A stretch of DNA of 64,000 bases from Luteimonas deserti (GCF_013425765.1 NZ_JACCJZ010000008.1:1-64000); one strand, 5' to 3'. Shown: positions 9,215 to 18,624, counted from the stretch's first letter. Translations and numbers: made by a program. Notes: generated by a model not told the origin, from the sequence alone.

Positions 9215-10464
9215 GCGGGGTCATGGCCGGCAGTGCGGTCCCCGCCTACGGCATGCTCGACCGCATGCTGCGCCAGCGCCTGCTGGCGGCATTCGAGCAG
9301 CTGCGCGGCGGCGCGCTGCGGGTGACCGACGGGCTGGGCGAGACGGTGTTCGGCGACACGCGCGCCGCGCCGCCCATCGGCGTGCGCGTGCACGATCCCG
9401 CCTTCTATCGGATGGCGGCCGCCACCGGGAGTGTCGGTGCGGGCGAGGCCTATATGGACGGCCACTGGGATTGCGACGATCTCGTCGGCCTGATCCGGCT
9501 GCTGGTGCGCAACCGCGATCTGCTCGACGGGATGGAGACGGGGCTGGCGCGCGCCGGCGGGCTCGCGCTACGTGGCTGGAACACGCTGCGGCGGAACACG
9601 CAGGCCGGGAGCCGGCGCAACATCGCCGCGCATTACGACCTCGGCAATGCGTTCTTCGCTTTGTTCCTGTCGTCCGACCTGATGTACTCGTCGGCGCTGT
9701 TCGAGCACGACGACGACACGCTGGAGGTCGCGTCGACGCGCAAGCTCGACCGGATCTGCCGGGCGCTGGCGCTCGCGCCCGGCGACCGGGTGCTCGAGAT
9801 CGGCACCGGCTGGGGCGGTTTCGCGATGCATGCCGCCCGGCACTACGGCTGCCACGTCACCACGACGACCATCTCCCGCGAGCAGCACGCGTTAGCCAGC
9901 GCGCGTGTCGCCGAGGCCGGGCTGCAGGACCGGGTGACGCTCCTGCTGCAGGACTACCGCGATCTCGAGGGCACCTACGACAAGCTGGTGTCGATCGAGA
10001 TGGTCGAGGCCGTCGGCGCGCAGTACCTGACGACCTACTTCGCCGCCCTCGGCCGCCTGCTCGCTCCGGACGGTCTGGCGCTGCTGCAGGCGATCACCAT
10101 CGAGGACCATCGCTATGAACAGGCGCGTGATTCGGTGGATTTCATCAAGCGTTTCATTTTTCCCGGGAGCTTCATCCCGTCGGTCGCCGCGATGTTGACC
10201 GCCAAGACCGCCGCGAGCGATCTGCAGCTGCTGCAGTTCGAGGACTTCGGTCCGTCCTATGCGCGCACCCTCGAGGCCTGGCGCGAACGCTTCATGGCCC
10301 GCCTGCCCGAGGTGCGGGCGCAGGGGTTCGATATGCGCTTCGTGCGAATGTGGGAGTTCTATCTGGCCTACTGCGAAGGCGGCTTCCGCGAGCGGTCGAT
10401 CGGCGTGGCCCATCTGCTGCTCGGCAAGCCGGGCCACCTGCGTGCATCCAGGGGGGCGTCATGA
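9211..10464 (+). CDS. cfa: Cyclopropane-fatty-acid-phospholipid synthase family methyltransferase
   Basis: A 417-aa SAM-dependent methyltransferase of the CFA synthase family. The N-terminal domain (about residues 1-125) includes a YMDGHWDCDDL segment. SAM binding motif I is VLEIGTGWGGFAMHAA (about residues 194-209). The active-site-like segments SIEMVEAVG and FIKRFIFPG are present, where CFA synthases place a catalytic Glu and the bicarbonate site. It would transfer a methylene or methyl to unsaturated acyl chains of phospholipids. ATGA overlaps on both sides put it firmly in the operon. Confidence 0.93.
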   Translation: MSGVMAGSAVPAYGMLDRMLRQRLLAAFEQLRGGALRVTDGLGETVFGDTRAAPPIGVRVHDPAFYRMAAATGSVGAGEAYMDGHWDCDDLVGLIRLLVRNRDLLDGMETGLARAGGLALRGWNTLRRNTQAGSRRNIAAHYDLGNAFFALFLSSDLMYSSALFEHDDDTLEVASTRKLDRICRALALAPGDRVLEIGTGWGGFAMHAARHYGCHVTTTTISREQHALASARVAEAGLQDRVTLLLQDYRDLEGTYDKLVSIEMVEAVGAQYLTTYFAALGRLLAPDGLALLQAITIEDHRYEQARDSVDFIKRFIFPGSFIPSVAAMLTAKTAASDLQLLQFEDFGPSYARTLEAWRERFMARLPEVRAQGFDMRFVRMWEFYLAYCEGGFRERSIGVAHLLLGKPGHLRASRGAS

Positions 10465-11252
10465 GCGCGCCCTGGTTGACACTGCTCGCGGTGTGGGCGG
10501 GCGCGGCGTCCGCGATGACGCTCGCCTGGCGCTGGCAGCGGGCACGCGACAACGCCGGAATCGTCGACGTGGTCTGGGCCGCCGGGGTCGGCGGCGCTGC
10601 GATCGTCGCCGCGCTGCTCGGCAGCGGCGCACTTCTGCCGCGCATCCTGCTCGCCGTCCTCGGCGCGCTCTGGGGCGCACGCCTGGCCTCGCATCTGTGG
10701 AAGCGGGTACGGCGCGAGGACGAGGACGGCCGCTACGCCTATCTGCGCGCCCACTGGGCCGGCGATCAGCGCAAGTTCTTCCTGTTCTTCCAGGGCCAGG
10801 CGCTTCTGGTCGTGCTGTTCGCACTGCCCTTCGTCGCGGTGGCGGCCAACCCGGCGGATTCGCCATGGCTGCTCGCGGCGATCGCCGTGTGGCTGGTGAG
10901 CGTGGGCGGCGAGGCGGTGGCGGACCGCCAGCTCGCCGACTTCCGCGCCGATCCGGCCAACCGGGGACGCACCTGCCGGGATGGCCTGTGGCGCTACTCG
11001 CGCCATCCGAATTATTTCTTCGAGTGGGTGCACTGGCTGACCTACGTGGTGCTCGCCGCGGGCTCGCCGTTGTGGTGGCTGTCGTTGACCGGACCGGTGC
11101 TGATGTACCTGTTCCTGCGCTACGTCAGCGGCATTCCCTTCACCGAGCAGCAGGCGCTGCGCAGCCGGGGCGAGGACTACCGCGACTACCAGCGCACCAC
11201 GCCGATGCTGTTTCCGTGGTTTCCCGGCTCTTCGAAAGGATCCTCCCCATGA
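10461..11252 (+). CDS. DUF1295 integral membrane protein (steroid-reductase/ICMT-like fold)
   Basis: A 263-aa polytopic protein with about six hydrophobic spans. The C-terminal half has the DUF1295 hallmark GLWRYSRHPNYFFEWVHW and the conserved tail GEDYRDYQRTTPMLFPWFP. The family is related to steroid 5-alpha reductases and isoprenylcysteine methyltransferases, enzymes that act on lipids within the membrane using NADPH or SAM. Its substrate here is unknown, but its fixed position between two CFA-type genes implies a role in the same acyl-chain modification. ATGA overlaps at both ends. Confidence 0.92.
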   Translation: MSAPWLTLLAVWAGAASAMTLAWRWQRARDNAGIVDVVWAAGVGGAAIVAALLGSGALLPRILLAVLGALWGARLASHLWKRVRREDEDGRYAYLRAHWAGDQRKFFLFFQGQALLVVLFALPFVAVAANPADSPWLLAAIAVWLVSVGGEAVADRQLADFRADPANRGRTCRDGLWRYSRHPNYFFEWVHWLTYVVLAAGSPLWWLSLTGPVLMYLFLRYVSGIPFTEQQALRSRGEDYRDYQRTTPMLFPWFPGSSKGSSP

Positions 11253-12328
11253 CCCATACGGTTCGTGCCGAGCTTGCGCACGATGCGCCCGCCGCCGGTG
11301 CGCTCGGCCTCGCCGAGCGTGGCCTCGTGCCCGATGCCCTGCTGCGCCGCGGTATCCGGCGTCTGTGCGCGCAGCGCCTGCGCGACGAGCGTGCGGGCGG
11401 GATCGAGGCGCAGTCGCGGCGCTACGCCGGGCTGGTCGAGTCGCTGCGCACAAGTCCCGTGGCCATCCATACCGATGCCGCCAACGCGCAGCACTACGAG
11501 CTGCCCCCGGCGTTCTTCCGCCTGTGTCTCGGCGCGCGTTTCAAGTACAGCAGCTGTTACTACCCCACGGGCGGCGAGACGCTGGACCAGGCCGAGGATG
11601 CGATGCTCGCGCTCTACGGCGTGCGCGCCGGACTCGCCGACGGCCAGGAGATCCTCGAGCTGGGCTGCGGCTGGGGCTCGTTGACCCTCTGGATGGCCGA
11701 ACGCTATCCCGGTGTGCGCATCACCGCGGTGTCCAACTCGCGACCGCAGCGCCTGCACATCGAAGAGCAGTGCCGGCGACGCGGGCTCGGCAACGTCACC
11801 GTGATCACCTGCGACGTGAACCGGCTCGAGCTCGATGCCGGGCGTTTCGACCGCGTGGTGTCGATCGAGATGTTCGAGCACATGCGCAACTACCAGCTGC
11901 TGATGCAGCGCATCGGCACCTGGCTGCGTCCGGGCGGCCAGCTGTTCGTGCACATCTTCGCCCACCGCACGCTGATGTATCCCTACGAGACCGAGGGCGA
12001 GGACAACTGGATGGGCCGGCATTTCTTCACCGGCGGGCTGATGCCGGCGGCCGATACGCTGCTGCACTTCCAGCAGACGCTGGCGCTGGAGGCGCGCTGG
12101 TTGCTGGACGGAACCCACTACGAGCGCACCGCCAACCACTGGCTGGCCAACCAGGACCGCAACCGCGACGCGGTGATGGCCGTACTGCAGGAGGCCTACG
12201 GCGCCGACGGCGCGCGGCTGTGGTTCCAGCGCTGGCGGATGTTCTGGATGTCCTGCGCCGAACTGTTCGGCTACGACGGCGGCCGCGAATGGCTGGTCGC
12301 CCATTACCGCTTCGCGCGCGCGGCGTGA
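11249..12328 (+). CDS. Second Cfa-like SAM-dependent methyltransferase
   Basis: A 359-aa methyltransferase with motif I ILELGCGWGSLTLWMAERYP and the Cfa-family segments QHYELPPAFF, FKYSSCYYP and SIEMFEHMRNY. It lacks much of the N-terminal domain of the first Cfa homologue and is shorter, like the family that methylates without forming a ring. It ends in HYRFARAA. AAAGGA lies 9 nt upstream of the ATG, which overlaps the preceding stop. Having two different Cfa-type enzymes in one operon suggests two successive modifications. Confidence 0.9.
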   Translation: MTHTVRAELAHDAPAAGALGLAERGLVPDALLRRGIRRLCAQRLRDERAGGIEAQSRRYAGLVESLRTSPVAIHTDAANAQHYELPPAFFRLCLGARFKYSSCYYPTGGETLDQAEDAMLALYGVRAGLADGQEILELGCGWGSLTLWMAERYPGVRITAVSNSRPQRLHIEEQCRRRGLGNVTVITCDVNRLELDAGRFDRVVSIEMFEHMRNYQLLMQRIGTWLRPGGQLFVHIFAHRTLMYPYETEGEDNWMGRHFFTGGLMPAADTLLHFQQTLALEARWLLDGTHYERTANHWLANQDRNRDAVMAVLQEAYGADGARLWFQRWRMFWMSCAELFGYDGGREWLVAHYRFARAA

Positions 12329-12360
12329 CGTCGCGCGCATCCATCGCTGGAGGTCCACCC

Positions 12361-12951
12361 ATGACCCGTTCGAACCGGCATCGTTCCGCCGGCCTCATCC
12401 TCGCCGGCCTCGCCGCCGGCATGCTCGCCGCCTGCGGAGGCAACCGCGTGAAAGATCCCATCCCGCCCGTCCCCCAGGTCGACGTCGAACGGTTCATGGG
12501 CGACTGGTACGTCATCGCCCAGATTCCCACCCGTCTGGAACGCGAGGCCTACGATTCGGTGGAGACCTACACGCTGCGCGAAGACGGCAAGGTGGATACC
12601 ACCTTCCGCTATCGCGACGGCGGTTTCGACGAGAAGATCAAGACCCTGCATCCCGTCGGCACGATGCGCGAAGGCACCGGGAACGCGATCTGGGGCATGC
12701 AGTTCGTCTGGCCGATCAAGGCCGAGTACGTGATCGTCTACCTCGACGAGGACTACCAGCAGACGATCGTCGGCCGCAGCAAGCGCGATTACGTGTGGTT
12801 GATGGCGCGCACGCCGGCGATTCCCGAGGCCGATTACGCAGCGCACATCGCCCGGATCCGCGCGTTGGGCTACGACGTGTCCAAGATCCGGCGCGTGCCG
12901 CAGTCGGCGGCCGGTGCGTCCCGCCCTGTGGAGGCACCGGCGACGCCTTGA
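12361..12951 (+). CDS. blc: Outer membrane lipocalin (Blc-type lipoprotein)
   Basis: A 196-aa lipoprotein with signal peptide and lipobox LAAC (Cys about residue 25), then a lipocalin domain starting with FMGDWYVIAQIPT (the GxW motif), and the family segments YTLREDGKVDTTFRYR, IWGMQFVWPIKAEYVIVYLDEDY and MARTPAIPEADY. Blc proteins bind fatty acids or lysophospholipids at the outer membrane. TGGAGG lies 6 nt before the ATG. As the last gene of the lipid operon it may carry or salvage modified acyl chains. The C-terminal 20 residues are Pro/Ala-rich and outside the domain. Confidence 0.93.
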   Translation: MTRSNRHRSAGLILAGLAAGMLAACGGNRVKDPIPPVPQVDVERFMGDWYVIAQIPTRLEREAYDSVETYTLREDGKVDTTFRYRDGGFDEKIKTLHPVGTMREGTGNAIWGMQFVWPIKAEYVIVYLDEDYQQTIVGRSKRDYVWLMARTPAIPEADYAAHIARIRALGYDVSKIRRVPQSAAGASRPVEAPATP

Positions 12952-12995
12952 CGGGCGGGGCGGTGGCCGTCGCGCCGCATGCGGGGCGCGCCGCC

Positions 12996-13001
12996 TAGAA
13001 T
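12996..13001 (+). promoter_or_regulatory. Candidate -10 box of a leaderless DUF454 transcript
   Basis: TAGAAT ends 6 nt before the ATG at 13008. There is no Shine-Dalgarno motif and no clear -35 box. Confidence 0.45.
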
Positions 13002-13007
13002 GCGTGC

Positions 13008-13403
13008 ATGCACCGTCGCACGCGCTTCCGCTGGGCCTGGTGGCTGCTGGCCTACGCCAGCCTGGGCCTCGGCATCGTGGGCGTGTTCGTGCCCGGGCTG
13101 CCGACGACGGTCTTCGTGCTGGTCGCGGCCTGGGCCGCGGCGCGCGGCTCGGACCGGTTGCACCGTTGGCTGCTCGACCATCCCCGGTTCGGCCCCTCGA
13201 TCCGCGACTGGCAGGCGCACGGCGCCGTGAGTCGGCGCGCCAAATGGCTCGCGAGCGTCACCATGGCGCTGTGCGCCGCCGTGTTGCTGGCGCTGATGCT
13301 GTGGATCCCGGCGCACCGCTGGTGGATGACCGCATTGCCGATCGCCTGCATGGCCGCCATCGCGGCCTGGCTGTGGTGGCGGCCGGAGCCGCCGGCCGGT
13401 TGA
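13008..13403 (+). CDS. YbaN/DUF454 family inner membrane protein
   Basis: A 131-aa protein with four predicted membrane spans and the DUF454 signature LGLGIVGVFVPGLPTTVFVL followed by WAAARGS, then LHRWLLDHPRFGPSIRDWQAHGAV. The function of the family is unknown. It has its own candidate promoter directly upstream and is separated from the lipocalin by 56 nt. The following gene is convergent. Confidence 0.9.
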   Translation: MHRRTRFRWAWWLLAYASLGLGIVGVFVPGLPTTVFVLVAAWAAARGSDRLHRWLLDHPRFGPSIRDWQAHGAVSRRAKWLASVTMALCAAVLLALMLWIPAHRWWMTALPIACMAAIAAWLWWRPEPPAG

Positions 13404-13612
13404 TCCGGCGAGCGCAGACCGTGACGCGCGTGGCGCGCCGGGGCACGCGGCTGCAGGGTGTGGACGACATCGCCACGCATGGGATCGGGTCACCGGAGCG
13501 CGCCCGGTCCGCCGCCGGCGCCGGCATCACGATCGCCCGCATCCGGCCTGCGCGCCGCAGGCCGAACGGATCGCACGGCGGCCGTCCGGCACCGCCGGAC
13601 CTGCGCGCGGCA

Positions 13613-14047
13613 TTACGGCGTCCCGGTCTCCGCCTTGTACCGCTCGAGGTAATCGCGGTAGCGGGTGTCGTTGAGATTGCCCGACAGCCGGTAGGGCGGG
13701 GTATAGGCGAACTGGAAGTCGTAACGGCCGTCGCGCTCGACCACCAGGGTGCTGGTGGTCCACCACTGGCCTTTCTGCGCGTGCATGATCCGGCCGATTT
13801 CGGCAAAGCCCGCTTTCGCCGCCGGCGACAGGCGGAAAGCCACCTTCTCGAGCGGTCCGTCCCCGGCACGGGCGACGGCGAAGGAAATGCTGCTGGTCCG
13901 CGGCGCACCGCTGCCGTCGTCGAGCGATTCGAAATCCACCACCAGGCGCAGCCAGTCGCGCGCACCCCATTCGCCGTCGTTCACGTCCTGGACGCTGGCG
14001 GCCACGGCGCGCACGGTGTCCGCATAGGCGGCGTTGAGATCATCCAT
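13613..14047 (-). CDS. YezG/DUF600-like immunity protein
   Basis: A 144-aa acidic protein lying 12 nt downstream of a nuclease-toxin gene on the same strand. Its pattern (short N-terminal helix, DWLRLVVDFESLDDGSG, a central strand region, and DFQFAYTPPYRLSGNLNDTRYRDYLERYK at the end) resembles the YezG/DUF600 immunity family, whose known members neutralise the C-terminal nuclease of YeeF-type toxins. The position, size and charge all fit an immunity role. The exact family call is from pattern memory and would need a profile search. Confidence 0.7.
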   Translation of the reverse strand: MDDLNAAYADTVRAVAASVQDVNDGEWGARDWLRLVVDFESLDDGSGAPRTSSISFAVARAGDGPLEKVAFRLSPAAKAGFAEIGRIMHAQKGQWWTTSTLVVERDGRYDFQFAYTPPYRLSGNLNDTRYRDYLERYKAETGTP

Positions 14048-14059
14048 TCGGCGGTCGCA

Positions 14060-15157
14060 TCACTTGTTGGGGAACGTCTGGTCGATCCAGTCCCCGCCGT
14101 CGACGCGGTACTCCGCGACGAAGGCATCGGGCCGGGAACTGGTGTTGCCCGGATTGTATTGGGGCGATACCCGCATATCCACGTCGTGACCGGCATCGGC
14201 CAGGCGTGCGAGCTGGTTCTCGAAGCGCTTGTAGTCGCCGTTGTTGAGATTGGGCAGGCCGTCGCCGATCGGTTTTCCGTTGCCGGGCACGACGTTGAGC
14301 CGGTTGGTCGGCCCGCCGAGACGGTCGGCGATGACGTGGAAGCCCACGTCGGTGGGACGGCCCTCGTTGCCGATCTCGCGCTGCAAGCCGCTGTCGTTGC
14401 GGCCGACCGGCTCGAGATCGACACGCCCTTCGGCGCGGATCACACGCGCCTGATCGTCGGTGGTCCACCGGTAGTTTCCGAACTCGTAGACGGTGTCGGG
14501 CCGTGCGGCGTTGGCGGCGAGATTGAAGTCGTCCATCGATTCGAACGCCAGCACCGGGCGGCCCGCCACGACGCGGCCGGTGTCCGCATCGGCGACGACA
14601 TCGGACAGGCGGGTGTCGTCGGCGCCGCGTGTGGCGGTGCGCCCGGCATGCCCCGGTGTGTCGACCCGATCCGCGGCGCGGACGGCATCGACGGCGGCGT
14701 CCGCCGCATCGGCGGCGCGGGCGCCCTTCGCCGCCTTGTCCGCGCCCTTGGTGCCGACCACGGCGAGGACCAGTTCGGCCGCGCCGCGACCGATGGCTTC
14801 GCCGTAATTGCCGGCCTGCCAGTCCGCGGTGATCGGCTCGACCACGGCATCGACCAGCAATCCCGGATTGCGCGCGAGCGTGGACGCGACCTCGGCCGCC
14901 GCCTCCATCCGTTCGCCGCCGCGCGCCGCCGAGGGCAGCCAGTCCGGTGCGTCGAGGGCGTGTCCGGTGACGCGTTCGTAGCCGCCTGCGAGCGCATCCA
15001 CCGCCCACCCTGCGGGCGACAGGTCGTAGCCGGCCTTGAGCGCATTCCCGCCCAGCGTCACGACGCCCGCGCCGGTCTCCCACAGCACCTCGCCGGCGCC
15101 CTTGAAGACGCCACCCACCTGCGAGGCGGCATTGCCCAGTCCATCGAGGAGGCCCAT
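14060..15157 (-). CDS. Polymorphic toxin with C-terminal non-specific DNA/RNA endonuclease domain
   Basis: A 365-aa protein. Residues 1-130 are Gly/Ala-rich with hydrophobic helices ([20 protein letters not shown]; [19 protein letters not shown] segment), as in pre-toxin regions; residues 130-240 are an Asp/Arg/Ala linker; residues 245-365 match the Endonuclease_NS_2 fold, with [28 protein letters not shown] (candidate catalytic His), [21 protein letters not shown] and the C-terminal [14 protein letters not shown]. There is no signal peptide and no LXG, PAAR or Rhs part, so the delivery route is unclear. The start at ATG 15157 follows GGAGG-like CGAGGAGG on the other side poorly; it is chosen for length. 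Confidence 0.75.
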   Translation of the reverse strand: MGLLDGLGNAASQVGGVFKGAGEVLWETGAGVVTLGGNALKAGYDLSPAGWAVDALAGGYERVTGHALDAPDWLPSAARGGERMEAAAEVASTLARNPGLLVDAVVEPITADWQAGNYGEAIGRGAAELVLAVVGTKGADKAAKGARAADAADAAVDAVRAADRVDTPGHAGRTATRGADDTRLSDVVADADTGRVVAGRPVLAFESMDDFNLAANAARPDTVYEFGNYRWTTDDQARVIRAEGRVDLEPVGRNDSGLQREIGNEGRPTDVGFHVIADRLGGPTNRLNVVPGNGKPIGDGLPNLNNGDYKRFENQLARLADAGHDVDMRVSPQYNPGNTSSRPDAFVAEYRVDGGDWIDQTFPNK

Positions 15158-15282
15158 CGGTCGACCCTGTGCACACGGAGGCGGCCAGTGTCGGCAGCGC
15201 CGGGACGCGCCACAATCTGGGGCGGACCCTTGGTGGAAGCAGATGCAGCGCGCCGGAGATGCCCCGCGCCTTGGCCCCGGGC

Positions 15283-15288
15283 TACACT
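15283..15288 (+). promoter_or_regulatory. Candidate -10 box of a leaderless lptM transcript
   Basis: TACACT ends 7 nt before the lptM ATG at 15296, with no Shine-Dalgarno sequence between. No convincing -35 box is present. Confidence 0.4.
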
Positions 15289-15295
15289 CCGCGCC

Positions 15296-15583
15296 ATGCC
15301 TATCCGTCTTCCGTTGATCCTCGCCGCCGCGCTGCTGCTCTCCGCCTGCGGCAACAAGGCCGACCTCCTGCAGCCGTCCCAGGTGCCGCCCGAGGACCGC
15401 GGCCGGTTCCTGATCAAATCGTCCATTCCCACGCGCGAACAGCGCGAGGCGGCCGAGGACGCGGCCTGGGACGACGCCGACGAGGACGAGGCGGAGACCA
15501 CGGACGACGGGGACGCCGACACCCCCGCCGTCACCCCGGTTCCGATGATCCGCGACGTGCCCGCGGCGACCGGCACCCCGTGA
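15296..15583 (+). CDS. lptM: LPS translocon maturation chaperone-like lipoprotein LptM (YifL)
   Basis: A 95-aa lipoprotein: a short signal peptide, lipobox LSAC, then [11 protein letters not shown], which matches the CGxKxxLxxP start of LptM/YifL proteins. LptM assists assembly of the LptD/E outer-membrane LPS transporter in E. coli. The rest is an Asp/Glu/Ala-rich tail longer than in E. coli. The order lptM-dapF-DUF484-xerC is the same as yifL-dapF-yigA-xerC in E. coli, which supports the name. Confidence 0.82.
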   Translation: MPIRLPLILAAALLLSACGNKADLLQPSQVPPEDRGRFLIKSSIPTREQREAAEDAAWDDADEDEAETTDDGDADTPAVTPVPMIRDVPAATGTP

Positions 15584-15624
15584 GCGCGCGGGCGCGTCGC
15601 GCCCCGCCCGAACCGCAGTCATCG

Positions 15625-16473
15625 ATGGCCCACGTCCCGACACCCCTGCGTTTCACCAAGATGCACGGCGCCGGCAACGATTTCGTCGTGCTCGATCTGC
15701 GCGACGGGGGGGCTGCGCCCGATGCCGCCCTGTGCCGGGCCCTGGCCGACCGGCGTACCGGCGTGGGCTGCGACCAGATCCTCACCGTCGAGCCGGCGCG
15801 TGCGCCCGGCGCCGTGGCCCGCTACGGCATCTGGAACGCGGACGGGTCCGCCTCGCAGCAATGCGGCAACGGTGCGCGCTGCGTCGCGGCGTGGCTGGTC
15901 CGGGCGGGTGCCGCCGGCGCGGAGCAGTTCGCGCTCGACAGTCCGGCCGGCCGCCATGCGGTGGACCGCGACGGCGCCGGATTCCGCATCGCGATGGGCG
16001 TGCCCGACTTCACCCCGGCCCGGATCCCGCTTGCCGGCGTCGACCGCCCGCAGGCGTTGTATGCGTTGCCGGTGGAGGGCGTCGGCGAGCTCGCGTTCGG
16101 CGCCGTGTCGATGGGCAACCCCCACGCGGTGATCGAAGTCGACCATGTCGATACGATCGAGGTCGAACGCATCGGCCGTGCGCTGCAGGCCTCGTCGTGG
16201 TTCCCCGAATCGGTCAACGTCGGCTTCGCCCAGATCGTCGCCGACGATCGCATCCGCCTGCGCGTGTTCGAGCGCGGCGTCGGCGAGACCCTCGCCTGCG
16301 GCAGCGGTGCATGCGCGGCGGTGGCCGTGCTGGCGCGACGCGGCCGCCTGGCCCGCTCGGCCGCGGTCGCCTTGCCGGGCGGCACCTTGCAGATCGACTG
16401 GCCCGCCGACGATGCCACGGTGTCGATGAGCGGACCGGCGACATTCGTTTTCGAAGGGGAAATGACCCGATGA
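15625..16473 (+). CDS. dapF: Diaminopimelate epimerase
   Basis: DapF interconverts LL- and meso-diaminopimelate for lysine and peptidoglycan synthesis. The 282-aa protein has [13 protein letters not shown] at residues 12-24, the first catalytic Cys at about residue 80 ([10 protein letters not shown]) and the second at about 225 ([11 protein letters not shown]). Both Cys residues are present, so it should be active. The ATG at 15625 lies 41 nt after lptM. It is followed after 16 nt by the DUF484 gene. Confidence 0.97.
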   Translation: MAHVPTPLRFTKMHGAGNDFVVLDLRDGGAAPDAALCRALADRRTGVGCDQILTVEPARAPGAVARYGIWNADGSASQQCGNGARCVAAWLVRAGAAGAEQFALDSPAGRHAVDRDGAGFRIAMGVPDFTPARIPLAGVDRPQALYALPVEGVGELAFGAVSMGNPHAVIEVDHVDTIEVERIGRALQASSWFPESVNVGFAQIVADDRIRLRVFERGVGETLACGSGACAAVAVLARRGRLARSAAVALPGGTLQIDWPADDATVSMSGPATFVFEGEMTR

Positions 16474-16489
16474 CCGACCGCGCCACGAG

Positions 16490-17173
16490 ATGCCGCGCAT
16501 GACCGCGACCACCGAGACCCTCGGCGCCCACGAGGTCGCCGCCTGGCTGCGCCGGCAGCCGAAGTTCCTGCAGCAGTTCCCCGATCTCGCGCTGACCCTG
16601 GTGGTGCCGCGCGAGGACGGTCCGGCCGCATCGCTCGCCAGCTACCAGCTCGAGGTGCTGCGCGACAAGAACCGCGAACTGTCCAAACGGCTGCGCGATC
16701 TGTACGCGGTGTCGCAGGAGAACGAACGCCTCGCCGTGCGCACCCACCAGCTGACCCTGGCGTTGATGCGCCAGGCCGACCCCGCGGCGACGGTGCGCGC
16801 ACTGGTCGCCACGCTGGTCGAGGACTTCAGTGGTGATCTGGTGCGCGTCGTGCTGTTCGCGCCGGTGCCGGGCCTCGCCGAGGACTGGCTGCAGGTGATC
16901 GCGCGCGACGACGGCCTGCTGCAGCCCTTCGTCGATTGCCTCAAGGACGGCGAGCCCCTGTGCGGCCGGCTGCACCCCGACAAGCAGGCACTGCTGTACG
17001 GGCCGCGCGTGGACGAGGTGCAGTCCAGCGCGCTGCTGCCGCTGCCGGGCCTGGGCCTGGTGGCCGTCGGCAGCCGCGATGCCAACCGGTTCTACCCGGG
17101 CATGGGCACGTTGTTCCTGCGCATGATGGGCGAGGCTTTCGCGATCGCCATGCGGCGGTTCGAACCCGACTGA
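16490..17173 (+). CDS. DUF484 (YigA-like) GAF-fold protein
   Basis: A 227-aa cytoplasmic protein with the DUF484 pattern: [27 protein letters not shown], a central coiled-coil stretch ([28 protein letters not shown]) and a GAF-like C-terminal domain (VLFAPVPG ... [34 protein letters not shown]). The family always lies between dapF and xerC and has no proven function. A second in-frame ATG at 16499 is equally likely as the start. Confidence 0.92.
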   Translation: MPRMTATTETLGAHEVAAWLRRQPKFLQQFPDLALTLVVPREDGPAASLASYQLEVLRDKNRELSKRLRDLYAVSQENERLAVRTHQLTLALMRQADPAATVRALVATLVEDFSGDLVRVVLFAPVPGLAEDWLQVIARDDGLLQPFVDCLKDGEPLCGRLHPDKQALLYGPRVDEVQSSALLPLPGLGLVAVGSRDANRFYPGMGTLFLRMMGEAFAIAMRRFEPD

Positions 17174-17184
17174 GCGTGACCGGG

Positions 17185-18075
17185 ATGCACGCCGACATCG
17201 AGGCCTTCCTCGCCCATCTCCAGGTGGAGCGACGGATGTCGGCGCATACCCTGGACGCCTACCGCCGCGATCTCACCGCACTCGCCCGCTGGACCGGCGA
17301 TGCCGCGCGCGGCGAGCTGCGCGCGCTGCAGGGCGACGATCTGCGCGCCTTCGTCGCCGCCGGGCACCGCGGTGGACTGTCGCCCAAGAGCCTGCAGCGC
17401 CGGCTTTCGGCCTGTCGCAGTTTCTACCAGTGGCTGTTGCGCCATGGCCACATCGCAGCCAATCCGGCGGCGGGCGTACGCGGCCCCAAGGCGCCGCGCA
17501 ACCTGCCGCAGGTGCTCGACGTCGACGAGGCCACGCAGCTGGTCGAGGTGCCGGTCGACGCGCCGCTCGGCCTGCGCGACCGCGCCTTGCTGGAACTGTT
17601 CTATTCCTCGGGCCTGCGCCTGTCGGAGCTCGTGGGCCTGCGCTGGCGCGACCTCGACCTCGACGGCGGCCTGGTCATGGTGACCGGCAAGGGCAGCCGC
17701 CAGCGCAGCGTGCCGGTGGGCACCCACGCCCGCCAGGCGCTCGCCGCCTGGCGGGCGGAGAGTGCCGCCACGGCCGATGCTCCTGTGTTCCCGGGCCGGG
17801 GCGGCGGACCGATCACCTCGCGCGCGGTGCAGCTGCGCATGCGGGTCCTGGCGCAGCGCCAGGGCCTGTTCAAGCGGGTGCACCCGCACCTGCTGCGGCA
17901 TTCGTTCGCGAGCCACGTGCTCGAATCGTCCGGCGATCTGCGCGGCGTCCAGGAACTGCTGGGCCACGCCGACATCGCCACCACCCAGATCTATACGCAT
18001 CTGGATTTCCAGCATCTGGCGAAGGTCTACGATGCCGCGCACCCGCGCGCGAAGCGCAGGAAAACCACGGACTGA
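17185..18075 (+). CDS. xerC: Tyrosine recombinase XerC
   Basis: XerC acts with XerD at dif to resolve chromosome dimers. The 296-aa protein has the SAM-like N-terminal domain (residues 1-95) and a catalytic domain with all six residues visible: R145 (SGLRLSE), K169 (VTGKGSRQR), H235-x-x-R238 (HLLRHS), H261 (LLGHAD) and the nucleophile Y270 (QIYTHLD). An in-frame GTG at 17176 could also be the start. It follows DUF484 within 11 nt. It is not an integron integrase: the extra domain of IntI proteins between the second and third motifs is missing. Confidence 0.95.
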   Translation: MHADIEAFLAHLQVERRMSAHTLDAYRRDLTALARWTGDAARGELRALQGDDLRAFVAAGHRGGLSPKSLQRRLSACRSFYQWLLRHGHIAANPAAGVRGPKAPRNLPQVLDVDEATQLVEVPVDAPLGLRDRALLELFYSSGLRLSELVGLRWRDLDLDGGLVMVTGKGSRQRSVPVGTHARQALAAWRAESAATADAPVFPGRGGGPITSRAVQLRMRVLAQRQGLFKRVHPHLLRHSFASHVLESSGDLRGVQELLGHADIATTQIYTHLDFQHLAKVYDAAHPRAKRRKTTD

Positions 18076-18159
18076 GCCGATGCGGCGCAATGCGCCGTCC
18101 GGATCCGGCGAGTGTCGGAGCACGGCGCGCCCCGGACGCGACCTCCCGTCCAGTGAGGT

Positions 18160-18624
18160 GTGTCCACGACGTTCCAGATCGCGGGGCTCGACCCCGAGCG
18201 CATCGAGGCGCTCTTTCTGATGTCGGATGCCCGGTTGCGGCACCGCGGCGCCATGCGCTGCGTTGCAGCCGCGGACAGCGGCGTCGAGTGCCGGTATCGA
18301 TCCAGGATGCGCGGCGCGGCGGCGACCTGCTGCCCAGCTTCGAACATCCGCCCGCGAGCACGCCCTTCCGGGCTGCGGCCCGATCCACGTGCGCCGTGGC
18401 GCGGCCCGCGCAGTGCGGTCTCGGCGCGCCGTGCCGCTGTGCGTCCAGCCGGCCGATCTCGCTGCGGGCCGACGGGCACACGCAACTGACGATCGATGCC
18501 GAGGTCAGGGACGGGATGGATGTCGCCACGGAGCGCGCGCATGTTCGATGCGCCCGCCGTGGCCTGCGTCCAGCTGCACGACGCCCGGCGCGGCTGCTTC
18601 TTCTGCACCGCGACGCGCGCCTGA
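18160..18624 (+). pseudogene. Decayed DUF1203 family gene with at least four frameshifts
   Basis: The family sequence is readable only by switching frame. Frame 1 from GTG 18160 gives TTFQIAGLDPERIEALF up to about 18294. A shift gives VSIQDARRGGDLLPSFEHPP to about 18365. Another gives GPIHVRRGAARAV (18375-18415). Then RPISLRADGH...DAEVRDGMDVA runs to about 18530, and frame 1 returns for APAVACVQLHDARRGCFFC to the stop at 18622. The first shift looks like GGG to GG. The gene lies between xerC and hslV and is presumably inactive. Sequencing error is possible but four separate shifts make it unlikely. Confidence 0.85.

Noticed and set aside
17185..18075. xerC as the missing integrase of the cassette array
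   Set aside because: It lies 17 kb away in the conserved dapF-DUF484-xerC order and lacks the extra segment that distinguishes integron integrases.
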